From Schistosoma mansoni (Eukaryota > Platyhelminthes > Trematoda > Strigeidida > Schistosomatidae), in the NCBI RefSeq assembly GCF_000237925.1, contig NC_031495.1, positions 51,034,746 to 51,098,745 of the forward strand: DNA of 64,000 nt. The letters are read 5' to 3'. Below, one piece after another: positions 22,773 through 45,108 of this stretch. Below the pieces are notes generated by a model. The model made no database searches. It was not told where the DNA came from and saw nothing but the letters and a program-made list of their open reading frames with translations. The position numbers and the translations under genes were made by a program. Position 1 is the stretch's first letter. Each line of letters opens with the position of its first letter.

Positions 22773-24570
22773 AGTGTGGTTCTTGTTAATTGTAGGTTGC
22801 TTGCAGATCTTGGGGACCGTTTGAGAAACTGAATGCCTAGTAGCCCATAGGAGCGTGTTAAGTAAGAAGTCCTAAGGAGCATCCACTTCGAGTTTAGGGT
22901 GAACATCCCAATCTATCTGTTGTAGATAGTCATGTAAAGCTAACACATTCAACCGTTTGAAATTCCAGCGTCTGTTGTTGGTGGGATATCTTAGGTCAGT
23001 TGTGCTGACAAAACTGAAGGCTATGACGGCGTGATCACTTTTCCCCAGGGGGGAGGGCAGGATTGACAGGTCGTCGACTAGGAATTCTTCATTTGTAAAT
23101 ACCCAGTCTAAGCAGGACGGCATCTGACTGTTTCTCTAACGAGTTGCCGACTTCACATTTTCGAATAATCCCAGATCTTCAGTGAGTTTGAGGAATCAAG
23201 ATTCAGTAGAGTTGTCACCTCCAATGTAGGTATGTTCCGCGAAGTTGACTTTAGGAAGATTGAAGTTTCCTAGAATCAGGATATGAGAGAATCCTAGGCG
23301 CGTAGAGCGAGTTAATTCTTCCAGCAAACGATTGTCGTACTCGATACCAGCAGTGGGCTTCCTGTAGATGACTTCAACTAGACACCTCGAGGTGGTAGAT
23401 AGTCTTACTGAGCACCATACTGATTCATCAATATTGAGAAGCTCTTGGTTGTGAAGTTGGTGCACCTCCAGGACTGATCGTATGTATAATGCTACTCCAC
23501 CCCCCATTCCAGTTTTGCTGTCGTTGCGAAACAAAGACATTCCAGGTACTACTAGCTCCTGGTCCATAAACTGAGAAGATATTCATGTTTCGGATATTTC
23601 TATCAGATGAGCATCATCAGCGTTGCTAGGTTCACGTAGCTCATCCATTTTACTTGGCAAACTCGCGGCGTCCATGTATAGGCAGTTTATGCTTTCAATT
23701 TGGAACGCGTGAGCTTCTTCCTGTGTGTCTGTATGAGCCTTACGTGAGTGAACAGGTAGCTTACGTATACAAGGTTTTCCGAGTTGGTAGTACCTGTCAT
23801 TTGCACGTTTTTTTAATGATCAAGACAGTCCACAAGTGGTATTGTCAGCTCCAGCTTGAGTTTGTGCTTGATCCTGCTGTCGTGTGGCCTTTCCGGATGC
23901 ATATGGATGCCAGTTGGCAACAGACGTCTGTTGGCACGAAATGCTTCCAGAGTTGCAGCCGCCATATGAGAGGATGGGAAGGTTATCTTCAATAGCCGGG
24001 TCTAGAGTCTCCGTCTTTCTTGGCTAGTCTCGTCACCTGTTGGGTCAGTATGTTTTTGAGTTTCACGGAATGTTTAATGAATTTCCATTCCCGAATATCA
24101 GAGTTTGCTTGAGCTGGATCCATATTTCCCGGTACACCTTGCACAATGATATTTCTTCCGCGGAAAAACGTCTCGCGAGATTCTTTAAGGATGTTCCGGA
24201 TGAGATTTCGCTCAGTATACGGTATGTCAGGCAGTGTTCTTACGTTCCCATAGGATTTCAGTAAGTGACTATCTAGCAGGACGTCTTCTACGTCGGAAGC
24301 ATTCTTGAGTGTTACACGAACTATTCTCTAGTGACTTTCATGCTTACAGTCCTTTCTCTGAGTGAGGCGTGTGACTCTCAAAGACTTTATAATAGTAATT
24401 TTGAGCTTCCATTTTAGCTCCTCCCAGAACATCCTGTCATTTTTCTCTGAAGACTGGGTGGAATTTCAGAGCTGTCTTAAAGATTCATAATTACGAGAAA
24501 GTCATCGCGGACCGTGGTCGTTTCCCCATGTTTTAAGGCACACCTAGGTTGAGAACCCTGTTGTTTGGTG

Positions 24571-24896
24571 TGAGGATGCCACGGATGTTCTAGCTTTACA
24601 ACTAGCTACCAGTAGCACCTTCTATATTCGATCGTTCCCAGTCAGATAGAAACCAGAAGTCAGATGAGGAGAGGTAGGAAAGATATATTTGATTCGTTAC
24701 CAATATATCGAGGAACCTTTACTATAAGCTGGCTAATGAACGTAGGAGCTGTGTCCCACGCCGTGTTGCAACGTGATCTGGTGCGGATGCATGACCGAAA
24801 GCCTTCAGCTAAACAAGTCCACTTAAACAACGTGGTCAGCATCCAATGTCGAACACTTAATGAGCTATTGATTTTGGGGAATTATTTACAGCTACA
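24571..24896 (-). repeat. 3' LTR of the 24.6-29.9 kb Gypsy element
   Basis: 326 bp; on the minus strand it starts tgtagctgtaaat and ends gcatcctca. A purine-rich tract (aggggggagtg) lies just before it in element orientation, at about 24900-24915. Confidence 0.93.
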
Positions 24897-27800
24897 GATC
24901 ACTCCCCCCTAGTGAGGTAGTGATGCCCCTTAGACGTGACCAGCCAGAAGTTTAAACCCAACGAGTTTGTCGTTGGCAAACACTCTTCTGATAGCTTGCT
25001 TCGTTTAGCAGCGTCTGGTCATCTTTCCTTAAACTATGGGACCAAAATGTACAACATAGCAATAAAGAAATATAGTACAATGAAAATTTCGGTTCCTTGC
25101 GAAACTTCGTCGTTCTTTTCCAGACGTCCTGGAAGAGAGGAAAAATAAAACGTGTGAGTGCATGTCGAAAATACACTAGTGCTTGCGTAAGGACACAAGA
25201 TGAGCGGAAAAAAATAAACTAATACACTTACAAACAGCGTAAAAGCGATCGGAAAAAAACTGGTTTTTTTTTTATAAATATATATAAAAATATAAATACG
25301 CTCAAAAAAATAAAATGTTTAGTTTTTTTGGTTTTGTTTTATATAAATAAAAAAATGAGCATATTAAAAAAAATTTATGATAAACAATGAAAGGGTAATT
25401 CAAGATAAAACCTGTGTCCTACGTGCAATATTCGTTAAGATGTTCTGGAAATCTTACTCGTCTTCCAGAACGCGTTGTTTTAGGTTTATCTATCGTCGTT
25501 GACGAAGTATCAAGTTGTGTGTTGGTTGTCGTGTAGGGTACTACGAGTGTAGTAGCTGTGTCGTTTGCTTGTACCGAAGGAAAATCGACGTAGCTAGGGT
25601 TTCCTTCTAAGTACGCTGCTTTGAGTCGATCGATACTGACGCTATCGTTCGTACCGTTCTTATCGACTACATAGTACTTAGGTTCGCGTTGAAGAACTTT
25701 GAAGGGTCCTTCGTATGCGGATTCGAGGGGTCGTCGATGTGAGTCTCGAGGAATGAAGACGTGTGTACTATGTCGTAATTCGGGTTGAACGAAAACGTCA
25801 GTTGATTGAGGTCGAGTGTGAGCAGGTTTAACTGAACGCATAGCGTTTGTAAGCCTACTCGTGTAAGAGTTTAGATCCATGTTCAATGAAGAAGCTGAAG
25901 GATCCACGAGTTCTCCTGCAAGTCGGAGTGTCGTTCCGTAAACGAGTTGAGATGCCGTGTATCCAATGTCAGCTTTAACTGCATTGCGGATACCTAGCAA
26001 GACGAGTGGAAGAGCGTCTGTCCACTGTGAAACGTTTGCGGCTGACAATGAAGCTTTTAGTTGTCGATGAAAACGTTCTACCAACCCGTTTGCTTGTGGG
26101 TGGTAGGCGGTTGTTCGGAAGCGCGTGATTCCTAATAATGAGGTCAGACAACGGAAAAGTCCAGATTCGAACTGGCGTCCGCGGTCTGTAGTGATGGTTG
26201 AAGGGCAGCCGAAATTTGCTACCCATCGTTCGACGAAAGCGCGGGCCACGGTTTCAGCAGTAATGTCCTTAATCAGTACTGCTTCTGGCCATCGAGTAAA
26301 ACGGTCTACGCATGTTAGGAGATATGAGTATCCGATCGAGTCGGGTAAGGGTCCTACCAAATCTAGATGGACGTGGTCGAAACGAGCGTCAGGGGTTTTG
26401 AAAGAGCCTAAGGGACATTTGTTGTGTCTTACGACCTTAGATTTCTGACAGCTTACACAGGAACGTGCCCACTCCCTCACGTCTTTATTCATGCCAGGCC
26501 AACAAAAGCGTTCGGCTATAAGTTTGACTGTTGCACGAGCACCTGGATGAGAAAGATTGTGCAACGTATTGAAGACGTTGCGTCGATAATGTTTTGGTAC
26601 TACTGGACGATCCCTACCAAGAGATGTGTCACAGAGTAAGGTTTCCTTACCTGTTACCATCTGCTTAATACTTAGTTTAAGAGTTGTCGAGGATAACTCA
26701 TGCTGAAGATCAATGTCTTCTTTTTGAAGCTGAGCGAGTTTAAGAAGGTCGATTCCTTGGAAACTGTTCAAGGAACTTATTCGAGAAAAGGCGTCTGCGA
26801 CTACATTGTTTGCTCCAGAAATGTGTTGTATGTCTGAAGTAAACTGCGAAATGTAGTCGAGTTGTCGAGACTCTCGCGGTGAGCACTTATCTGAAGGTGA
26901 ACTTAAAGAGAAGGTAAGAGGTTTGTGATCGGTAAAAAGCGTGAATTCTCTTCCTTCGATGGAATGTTGGAAATGCCGTACAGCACAATACATAGCTAGG
27001 AGTTCCCTACCGAACGTGCTGTACCTAGATTCCGCGTCTAGCAACCGTCTGGAGAAAAATCCTAAAGGTTGCCACGAGTCGTTAACCCATTGTTGTAAGA
27101 CTCCTCCGATTGCTGAGTTGGATGCGTCTACTGCGATACTAATGGGCGCTTGAGTGTCCTGATGAGCAAGCAGGGTTGCTTTAGCGATGTGTTCCTTAAC
27201 TGTGGAGAATGCTTTACGGGCTATGTCGTCTAAACTAATTGATTTCTCATTTCCACGAAGCTGATCGGTTAACGGTTTCATAAGGAACGCGCATTTGGGT
27301 ATGAACCGTCTATAGAAACTTACAAGTCCGTTAAAAGTTCGTAACTGCTTGATCGTGGTCGGTTCTGGGTAATCCAGAATGGCCGCCACTTTGCTCCTAA
27401 GGGGTCGGATGCCTTGGGCATCGATAGTGTGTCCTGAGAAGTCTAAGGAGTTAGTTCCGATTTGGCATTTCTGAATGTCTACAGTAATGCCATGCCTTTG
27501 GAGTCGATCGAAAACAATGTCCAGATGCTTGAGATGCGATTCTCTGTCCGGACTTGCTATTAGACAGTCATCAACATACGCATGTACGAAGTTGAGACCT
27601 CGGAAGACATCGTCGATAAACCTTTGGAAGGTTTGAGCTGCATTTCTTAAACCAAAAAGCATTCGTAGAAATTCGTAAAGACCGAAGGGAGTGATGATGG
27701 CGGTTTTAGGAATGTCGTCAGGTGCCATCGGTATTTAGTTATAACTTTAACCAAGTCGATTTTCGAAAAGACAGTTGTACCTTTCAAGGTAGCTGTCAAA

Positions 27801-29562
27801 TCGTGAATATGAGGCAACGGGTAACGATCGGGAATGGTTTTAGCACTCAGACGCCGATAATCACCAGTTGGCCGCCAATCATTGCTGTCCTTTTTAGGGA
27901 CCATGTGCAATGGGGATGACCATGGACTATTCGATGGTCGAATTATACCTAATTCTATCATATGGTCGAATTCGTTTTTAGCTAACCTAAGCTTTTCGGG
28001 AGCGAGTCGACGGGCTTTCGAGAATACAGGTGGTCCTGTAGTCGAGATGTGATGTGTAACATTGCTGGTCACACAAGGTAATTTCAATTGCGATTGGTAT
28101 ATCCCGGGGTATTTGTCGAGTACTGATTGGTACGAGGGGTCTATGGTGTGCTTAATCGTGACTGGGGATAACCTGCAACCAGAACAAGGAGTTACGCAAA
28201 CAGATAACTTAGTGTTTCCATCTATTAACCTTCTTGAGCGTGTGTCGATGAGTAGATTGTGGCGTTGTAACAGATCTATACCAATGATTGGCATAGAGAC
28301 ATCTGCAACAACGAAAATCCAGTGTATGGGTTTGCGTAAACCCACGTTAAGGTAGACGTACCCTTTACCGTAAGTAGCGATCGGCTTTCCGTTTGCCGCC
28401 TGTAAACTTAAAACAGACTCGCGAAGTCTGTCGTCGGGATTTGCTGGAAGAACGCTAACTTCTGCGCCAGTGTCGACGAGGTAGCGAACTTTCGTAGTCA
28501 CATCCGTGACATATAAGAGGCGGCTGTGTTCGCCGGCTACGGTTGCCGTTAACGCGTGCCGGCTGGGAAGTTTCCCGAACTGTGTTTCGTGTCACTCGAT
28601 TTTGGAGTCGGATAATTGCAGGGCTTCCTGCAATTTCTAGAGGATTTACCGTACTGGTTGTGATACCAGCACCAGTCGGGGTTGTCTGTCTCTCGACCAC
28701 GAGAGACAGATCTCTTACGTGAAACGCTCCTACGTGAGGATTTTGACCGACTACGGTCATTACGAACTCTAAGATATCGTGTAAGCGTGTGACATAGCTC
28801 GGCCATGTCAGTCGAGGTCGATTGGGGTTTTTCCTTGATGGAAAAAACCTCGGCCTTAGAAAATTTGGTGATTTCCAAGATTCGATCGGCAGATGCAGCT
28901 AGTTCATCTATGGCATTGTTTTGAAATGAAACAAGCACTGCCTGCACCTGTTGAGGGAGTTTAGATAAGAAAAGTTGTCTAAATAGGCCATCATCGAAAG
29001 TTCGTCGGCCGACGACTTCTCTCATTCTAAGCAACATGTCCGTCGCAGAACCATGTTGCAAGTCGATATTATTAAGGAGTTGGTCTAACCGTTGTCGATC
29101 AGTTAGGTCTCCTCGTTTTAAAATCGATAGCTTAAGCGTTTCGTAAGGTTCGGAAACATCACTAGTAAACATACTAGGTGTTACGTACCTGTTAAACTCG
29201 CGCGGTAACGCCTTAACTACCGCGAGGAAACGTGTGCGCGAGTCCGTGATTCCGTGCATGCAAAAATCGGCTTCTGCATAGCAGAACCAGGACTCGATAT
29301 TGTCGGGCCAAAATGGCGTTAACTGAATCGAAATAGGGGGAATAGACTTAAACTTAAGAACCTAAGGAGAGTGTTCCGTCATAGTAATATAGATAACCAA
29401 AATTGTCTAATTAAAAATATATCCGAGAAAAAAAATTCGCGAAAAAAGTATATCACAATAAATAAAATTCAAATAAAGAATAACAATGAATAATAATATT
29501 CGAAAATGGAACAGACTCACAGTTTGTGCGCTCGGTGTACCAGATCACGTCGGGTTCACCAC

Positions 29563-29888
29563 TGAGGATGCAACGGATGTTCTAGCTTTACAACTAGCTA
29601 CCAGTAGCACCTTCTATATTCGATCGTTCCCAGTCAGATAGAAACCAGAAGTCAGATGAGGAGAGGTAGGAAAGATATATTTGATTCGTTACCAATATAT
29701 CGAGGAACCTTTACTATAAGCTGGCTAATGAACGTAGGAGCTGTGTCCCACGCCGTGTTGCAACGTGATCTGGTGCGGATGCATGACCGAAAGCCTTCAG
29801 CTAAACAAGTCCACTTAAACAACGTGGTCAGCATCCAATGTCGAACACTTAATGAGCTATTGATTTTGGGGAATTATTTACAGCTACA
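29563..29888 (-). repeat. 5' LTR of the 24.6-29.9 kb Gypsy element
   Basis: 326 bp, the direct repeat of 24571-24896 with one visible substitution near the terminal gcatcc. The tRNA-Trp-type primer site begins about one base beyond its end. Confidence 0.93.
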
Positions 29889-30320
29889 GGTGGTTGAAAG
29901 GCGTTTCCGATTCTTGTCTCTTGCTGACTGGTTGGATAGTCTTAGGAGTAGACTGTAAGGCCGAATCACCATTTGATTTCACTAAATTCCCTGGGATGTT
30001 GTGCCTCTTTGACGGTGACGCTTGGTCTTTTTTTAACTTTGTTAAATTGTGTCCAACAGCCTACAGTGTTTTGAGGACCGCCGTTGCATTCAGGAAGTCT
30101 GTACTGAGAGACACAAATTTACTGAGATAGTCTAGTGCCACCTATGTTATGATGGTACTGAGCTTCAGTATGTCCTTACTTGCATCGATGCATGTTCCAG
30201 GGATACTGGTGTTGTCGAGGTCCATCTACGTTACTTCACTATGTCTTTGTTTACCCGTTTCAGGACTATCTTATTTCAGGTTTGTTGAAAATCGTAAAAC
30301 AAAGACACAGTGCACTAAAA

Positions 30321-30780
30321 GCGAATAGAATAGATAAAAATGAGTGGTGCAAAGGGTAAGGACAAACTATAACTAGTATGTACGTGAAAAACTGAAAAAC
30401 CAAATAGCAAGCCTAAAGCAAAACAACAGTCAACTATTAACTTGAGTAAAGCTCAATAAGAAAAGTAATCTGTCGAACGTCAAGCTCACGATAGATTATT
30501 TGGATCTATGGCACTTTTGTTGATTAAGGGCACAGTAAATGTTTGAGAAATGCAAATCATATTAGGACTAAAATTACCGTTCGTAAAGCGCGCGTCATTT
30601 CTGAATCCTGAATAGAAAGTCTGTTTTACCTACTTACTTCACATACTTGAATCCATACTCTAAGGCTAAAGTGATTTTTTTATTAGACAATTGATTTTTT
30701 TAGATAAAACGTCTTTCTACCCGTTTAAATTATTTGTAAAGTGACATAAGCCGTGGAGGTCATCGGTTAATTTGGATTAT
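30321..30780. other. PSMC4 upstream region
   Basis: AT-rich, with oligo-T tracts at 30675-30705. No clear TATA box or other promoter element stands out. The 30321-30450 part may still be worn LINE sequence. Confidence 0.3.
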
Positions 30781-30803
30781 TACGTTACAGGGATTAGTAA
30801 GCG
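30781..30803 (+). promoter_or_regulatory. Splice-acceptor-like site before PSMC4 ATG
   Basis: The string tacgttacag ends at 30790, 13 bases before the ATG at 30804, after a T-rich tract. It could accept a spliced leader or end a 5' UTR intron. PPP4R3 shows a similar site two bases before its start codon. Confidence 0.35.
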
Positions 30804-40412
<9,609 letters not shown>

Positions 40413-40490
40413 CTAAATTTTACCTGTTTTAATGACTGTACCGTAATATAAGAATCCTAACAACATTTATAATCTCTCATAGTGCGTGTA

Positions 40491-40496
40491 AATAAA
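40491..40496 (+). terminator. PSMC4 polyadenylation signal
   Basis: A canonical aataaa lies 79 bases after the PSMC4 stop codon (40410-40412), the first such signal downstream and well placed for 3' end formation. Confidence 0.65.
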
Positions 40497-40499
40497 TTT

Positions 40500-41019
40500 G
40501 CAAAAAAATCATATTCCCATCTGACTTGTTGTATTGAGTAGTGAACTGAACTGTAAAATGTACAAACAAATATAATAACACATTAATGTATGACGAATTA
40601 ATATCTGAACTAGTCGTGAATAGTTGCAATCATCCATTACATCCTGGGTCTAAAAATACACTTATCTAAAGTATGGTACTTCAGTGTTCAAGACCCAGGG
40701 GTACGCTACCATTTCATATTTAAAAATTTAATTTGTAAATGCGCAACATAGATGCGACCTAGCAAACAGTTGCATAAATCTAGTTATATATATAACGGAT
40801 CCCCACTCTGATATTTCTAGATCATAGTATTTGAACCTTGTTACCGCGGCCCCGGAGATGATTATTTCTGAATGGAGCAAAATGACTGGACATACTAACA
40901 CCACAATCGTCACTAAATATACAGAATGCCAATATAAGGTCATCTCGCGTACTGTGATACGATCAGAAGGAAAGGTTCAGGCGCTTTAAGTGCTCATCTA
41001 AAGGGAGTTCGGGTGACTT
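40500..41019. other. Intergenic DNA downstream of PSMC4
   Basis: No coding frame of substance and no recognised repeat in this stretch. Confidence 0.5.
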
Positions 41020-41365
41020 TTATTTATCTAAACACAAATATTGATACAAGGGGGCACCATATATATATGCGCCACACAAATCATTTGATTTGTGCGAAGG
41101 CTAGAATACTGTCTGTATCCCCAACCGATGCAGGTGGTTTTCCTAGGGGGTCACTCCACGAGCTTTTGACCTAGAAATCTGATCCACAAAACAGTGAAGC
41201 AATGTTAAGGGATGAAGTCCTATGGTAGTCGGTGACTAACAATAGGTTCATACGCCATTTATTCCCTCGGTATCCACCAGTGGTTTGGAATCAGGGTTTC
41301 CTAACCCCGGTAGGCAGGTCCTTTGTATCCAACATCCCAGTTGAAGCCCCGAACATGTCCCCAGG
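41020..41365 (-). repeat. SINE-like repeat with RTE-type tail (second good copy)
   Basis: Reverse copy of the 32663-33134 element. The tail tttatttatctaaacacaaat leads, followed by gcgccacacaaat, the gaccta...tgatccaca segment and gtttggaatcagggtttcct, in the reversed order of the other copy. It is more diverged and no target duplication was seen. The 77-codon plus-strand frame across it is a shadow. Confidence 0.6.
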
Positions 41366-41479
41366 TGTGTCAGCATGCGTAACGAGACATGAACCGGCTG
41401 TTTGGACACAGTATTCTTGGTGCAGTCCTACAAGGGTGGTACATGAAATTCGAAACATCTCCTAGTCAAAACATTTGAA

Positions 41480-42060
41480 TGCTAAGCAAAGTGACCATAA
41501 CGCTCTAAAACCTTTGGCAGCTGCTGCGTCACAATGCGCAGTTGTTTTCAAGTCGTCTTACCTGAAAGTCTTCGTGTTCCTGCACTCATAAAAGCGATGT
41601 ATCATTGATAGAAATATTTTTCTAATTGACTTCAATACACGGCTAATTATAGCATCTTTTCAACCCCTAGGGAGTTGAGTGTAAGGAACATGTTGAATAG
41701 CATCGTGAATGGTGCTAAGTAGCGCCTGCGAGAGATGACAGCGATCGTGGATGTGACCCATTGGAAACCTGTGTTTTATTAGGTCTGAGGCTAATGACCA
41801 ATCAGAAAACAGTCTCCTCAGTCACATCTACAGGACCTGTAACTGGGATCACAGTAATGTGGTTATAACCAGCATTGTTAAGAATACCTGTGAAATAGAC
41901 TTCGCTGAAAGTTTTAAAAGTCTCAGCTTAACCAAATCTGATTCAGCTAATATATTTGGATTGTCGTGTAACAGTAATGGAGGAATTCCATTGCTGCCTT
42001 TGGTTCTTCGTTTAATGTATGAAAACTCATTTTGGTAATGGTGTGACCATTGAATGTCAG
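41480..42060 (-). mobile_element. CR1-type LINE, degenerate ORF2 pieces
   Basis: On the minus strand, 42060-41860 gives a worn YIKRRTKGSNGIPPLLLHD stretch that parallels YINQRTKRRRNVPSL in the LINE at 44850-49076. The piece 41540-41490 matches, as DNA, the LINE at 63300-63350 ('ttttgcagcagc', 'cagttgttttcaag'). It is strongly degraded and seems to have lost its middle. Confidence 0.5.
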
Positions 42061-42104
42061 CTGTCTTCTGTTAGTGGCGCGGCACCAAGCTACCACCGTT
42101 TTTC

Positions 42105-42127
42105 ATATATATATATATATATATATA
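42105..42127. repeat. (AT)n microsatellite
   Basis: About 11.5 uninterrupted AT units. A likely length-polymorphic marker; no other function suggested. Confidence 0.95.
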
Positions 42128-42130
42128 ATT

Positions 42131-43539
42131 GGAATTATTGTTTTAGGTGCTTCTGAAATAGCAAATGTTTGTAGCGTAAACGAATTCGAGCTGCCTGATT
42201 ATATTATAAATTACAATTCGGTTCTTCTACGTAGTGTTAATTTTAATAATAGGATCCGGAGTTTTGATTTTTAATGTTTGTTTGACCAACAACCACCTGA
42301 TAGTTTGGTTATTGTACTAGTGCAGTATGATAGTACCCAAATTCGGCAACTAATATGACAGATCAATTCGCAAACCCAAATACGTATAGCAATGAAGGCT
42401 ATGATGGGTTTAGTGAAAAGTGTTAAGGGCGATTCGAATGATTATTAAATTTAGAAGACACAGGGATATAATGCAAAGCATGTACAGGCCGGAATAACAT
42501 GTAGGTTGATGGGGAATGTAAAAAAGTTTAAAGATAAGCTCGGCCAAAAAAGTTATTAGAAGTCAAGAGAACTTGTGAAATCACAATTAAAAGCATGACG
42601 AGTTACAATATAGACAATTCGTGAGAAGTTAATGTAGTTAGCCTAGTGACATTTACAAATACGTGGCAAAGGCGGTTGTAACTAAGAAATGTCAAATAAT
42701 TTTTTGAATCCAATATGCTTTGTCTGTAAACAATCCACTTCTTCATAGTAGCATGTTATAGTATAAAGCTATTAACTATATCATACCAAAAACGCCTTGG
42801 GAATGATTCATATAAAGTATATACAGCTAGTCTAAGTGAAAATACATACATGTTAAGAAGTATCGAAAAATATTACAAATCATCGAGAAAAATAGTTAAA
42901 CCTGGCTGGATGATTTCGGGATTCTAGATTATTCAATAAATTTGACATATACAAGGCCATTTGTGACATGTAGTGACGATCCAAAAGCATCCAGACTAAA
43001 CACGCATTATGGCGACTATTTCCAGGATGATTGGTGCTGTTGACCTTTTTTGTCACTCTCGCGAGTTAGAACGAATGAATCCAGATAATTATGTAGGTGT
43101 CATCGTATGTTTCTGGAGTACTGTGTTCGTTGTTTGGTTATGGAACTCGAAAATTGGAAATTAGGCAGGCAGTAGTCATTTTTCCACGTAGTTCAGAAAA
43201 TTTCCGACTTGTTATTTTGTAGACTGAATTATACTTAGATTACCATCCTATCTCGTATATCGGTCACACTTTATCTCAAGAAAATAATCTGACGAACACT
43301 TACCAGTTAACACATACATATCGTGGACTTCGTTTCCTGCATATCTTACATAAGCCTCCAGCACTTGACATTAACGTGCGTTTATCTTTGGATTATACTA
43401 GTTGAAATATAGGTGTTCTGTTGATCAGTACTCTCTTGTGTTATAATTGAACACCCTATATCTGACATACCCTATATACTCCTAGTCTCTGATCCTAGTA
43501 TTAACCGGGTTAATACGTAATAATAACTGTATACTCAGA
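42131..43539. other. No gene or repeat recognised
   Basis: AT-rich DNA with stops in all frames and no motif I can name. It ends where the LINE at 43540 begins. Confidence 0.45.
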
Positions 43540-45108
43540 TATTATATTTTAGTTAGACAAACTCTTTACTCACCTAGCTTCAAATCGTGGCAAGTGACGC
43601 TAGCAAAATAGAAATTTCATCAACTTTCAAGCCTACTAAAATGTCAAAGTCCGTAACCCATATGACTGATGACTCAGTGCCTGACAATGATAAACCTATA
43701 TCTTATCCACAAATACCACTATCACTACCTGATTCCCCGTGTAACAACCTCTCTACCTGTTCGTGCACTATGCCAACGGTAATACTAATTGATATAAAAG
43801 ACGAAATACCCATGTGCATCAAAAAGTTTACACGGTCTACCAGACAGCATGCTTTACTAAGGCCTAAATCCAAAATACCAAAAACCAAGGAGTCTAACAG
43901 TTTATCTCACACTTACGAATATATTGATCGACAAAGCACTGATATCCGTCAGTTACAAAACTCTCTAGCCTAAATTAACGGTCGACTTAACCAATTAGCA
44001 CCCCTCATACACGTATAAGGTATTAATACTGATAAAAATCTTGAACAACCCACTAAAACCGAGTATCTTTTGGAGTTTGGCTAAAGAAGTGACGAAAAGA
44101 GTGATGTCTTCCCACAATGCAGTTGTATACAATCTCCCTGATCGCACACACCCAAATAAGTTAAGGGATATCTGCCTTAAAGCATGCAATATGCTGAAAG
44201 GCAACTGCCAAGTCATCCGCCTTAGAAAAAAGTCGGATAGATTGACTTGGTCTCTATTGTTTAAGTTCAGCTGTTGTAACGATGCTAAGAAATTTATTGA
44301 TTCAAGCAAAAATACTAGCTCATTAATTCCATACAAAGGCATAAAAATTACTCCTGACCTAACGCCCTGTCAACGTCGTATAAGAAGACGTGAAGCAATA
44401 GAATCGTATGATAGAGTTATAGTAAAAAAAACCAGCTAAATATATACAGAGATGATATAAAGCGCATGGACAACAAGCATGATGTCATACCACAAACGGC
44501 AGGTCCATCCGTAGATATAGATGAGTCTGCAGATCAGAAACTTTTCGTTAAGATACGGTCCCAAACTGTCACTAAAAAGCGTGACGGCATCTCTGATCCC
44601 GGCTGTTCGCTCAGTTAAGTACCAAAATTTGAGCCGTGTAACGAAACACATCGAACTAAACATATTCATTTAAAAATTGTTCCCCCCAAAGATACTCTAC
44701 AAGACGACTCGAATGAACCTAAGTTCATCTCACAGAGGCAACGAAACCCTTCAGCTCTGACAAAAAAGAGTGGGGAATCAAAATCCACAATACCGAATAG
44801 GGAAACACGTAAGATTGAGACCAACCAATCATCCCGCGCTATTTAAAAAGGACAGTGGTATTTTTCCTCGTTGAGTAAATTCTATTGTTTTGATCGTTAT
44901 TAACGTATCGAGACTACTGTTTTTATACTTTGATTGAATTTATTTCAGTTAAAGTATTCTATTAGAGTATCATTTTTGGTATCCTAAATAGTTTTATCGT
45001 CGGTACTCCAGAGTACCTTTGTTTTTCTATTGTGTCTGTTAGTACTTTAGTCCTAACTATTTATAGTTTTTTTCTACTTATAGTCAACACTCACTTTCGC
45101 ATCCTAAA

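Larger units (their letters stand above)
24571..29888 (-). mobile_element. Young CsRn1/Boudicca-type Gypsy LTR retrotransposon
   Basis: A 5.3 kb element read on the minus strand, with 326-bp LTRs differing at about one base and a 4-bp target duplication ggtg (24567-24570 and 29889-29892). Next to the 5' LTR is a primer site TGGTGAACCCGACGTGAT, one base from the complement of a typical tRNA-Trp 3' end, the primer known for the CsRn1 lineage. Parts in order: gag about 29375-28600 with the unusual zinc finger CWYHNQYGKSSRNCRKPC; protease near 28480 ([12 protein letters not shown]); reverse transcriptase about 28100-27300; RNase H about 27170-26750 ([11 protein letters not shown]); integrase about 26560-25900 ([21 protein letters not shown]). 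The coding region is broken, with a few breaks, despite the young LTRs. A T/A-rich 3' UTR lies at 25250-25410. Confidence 0.92.
22773..30320 (-). mobile_element. CR1-superfamily LINE, interrupted by an LTR element
   Basis: Two parts on the minus strand. The upstream ORF1 part (30320-29889) is a worn relative of the plus-strand ORF1 at 10590-10890. The part at 24566-24250 continues the ORF1 similarity into the segment equivalent to 10890-11204. The ORF2 endonuclease follows at 23567-22872: KTGMGGGVALYIRS, VEVIYRKP, ILGNFNLPKVNF, CLDWVFTNEEFLVDDL and PLGKSDHAVIAF. Both open stretches are broken by frameshifts and stops. No reverse transcriptase follows; the copy ends near 22773 at the foldback element. 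The LTR element 24571-29888 lies between the two parts with a 4-bp duplication. Confidence 0.75.
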
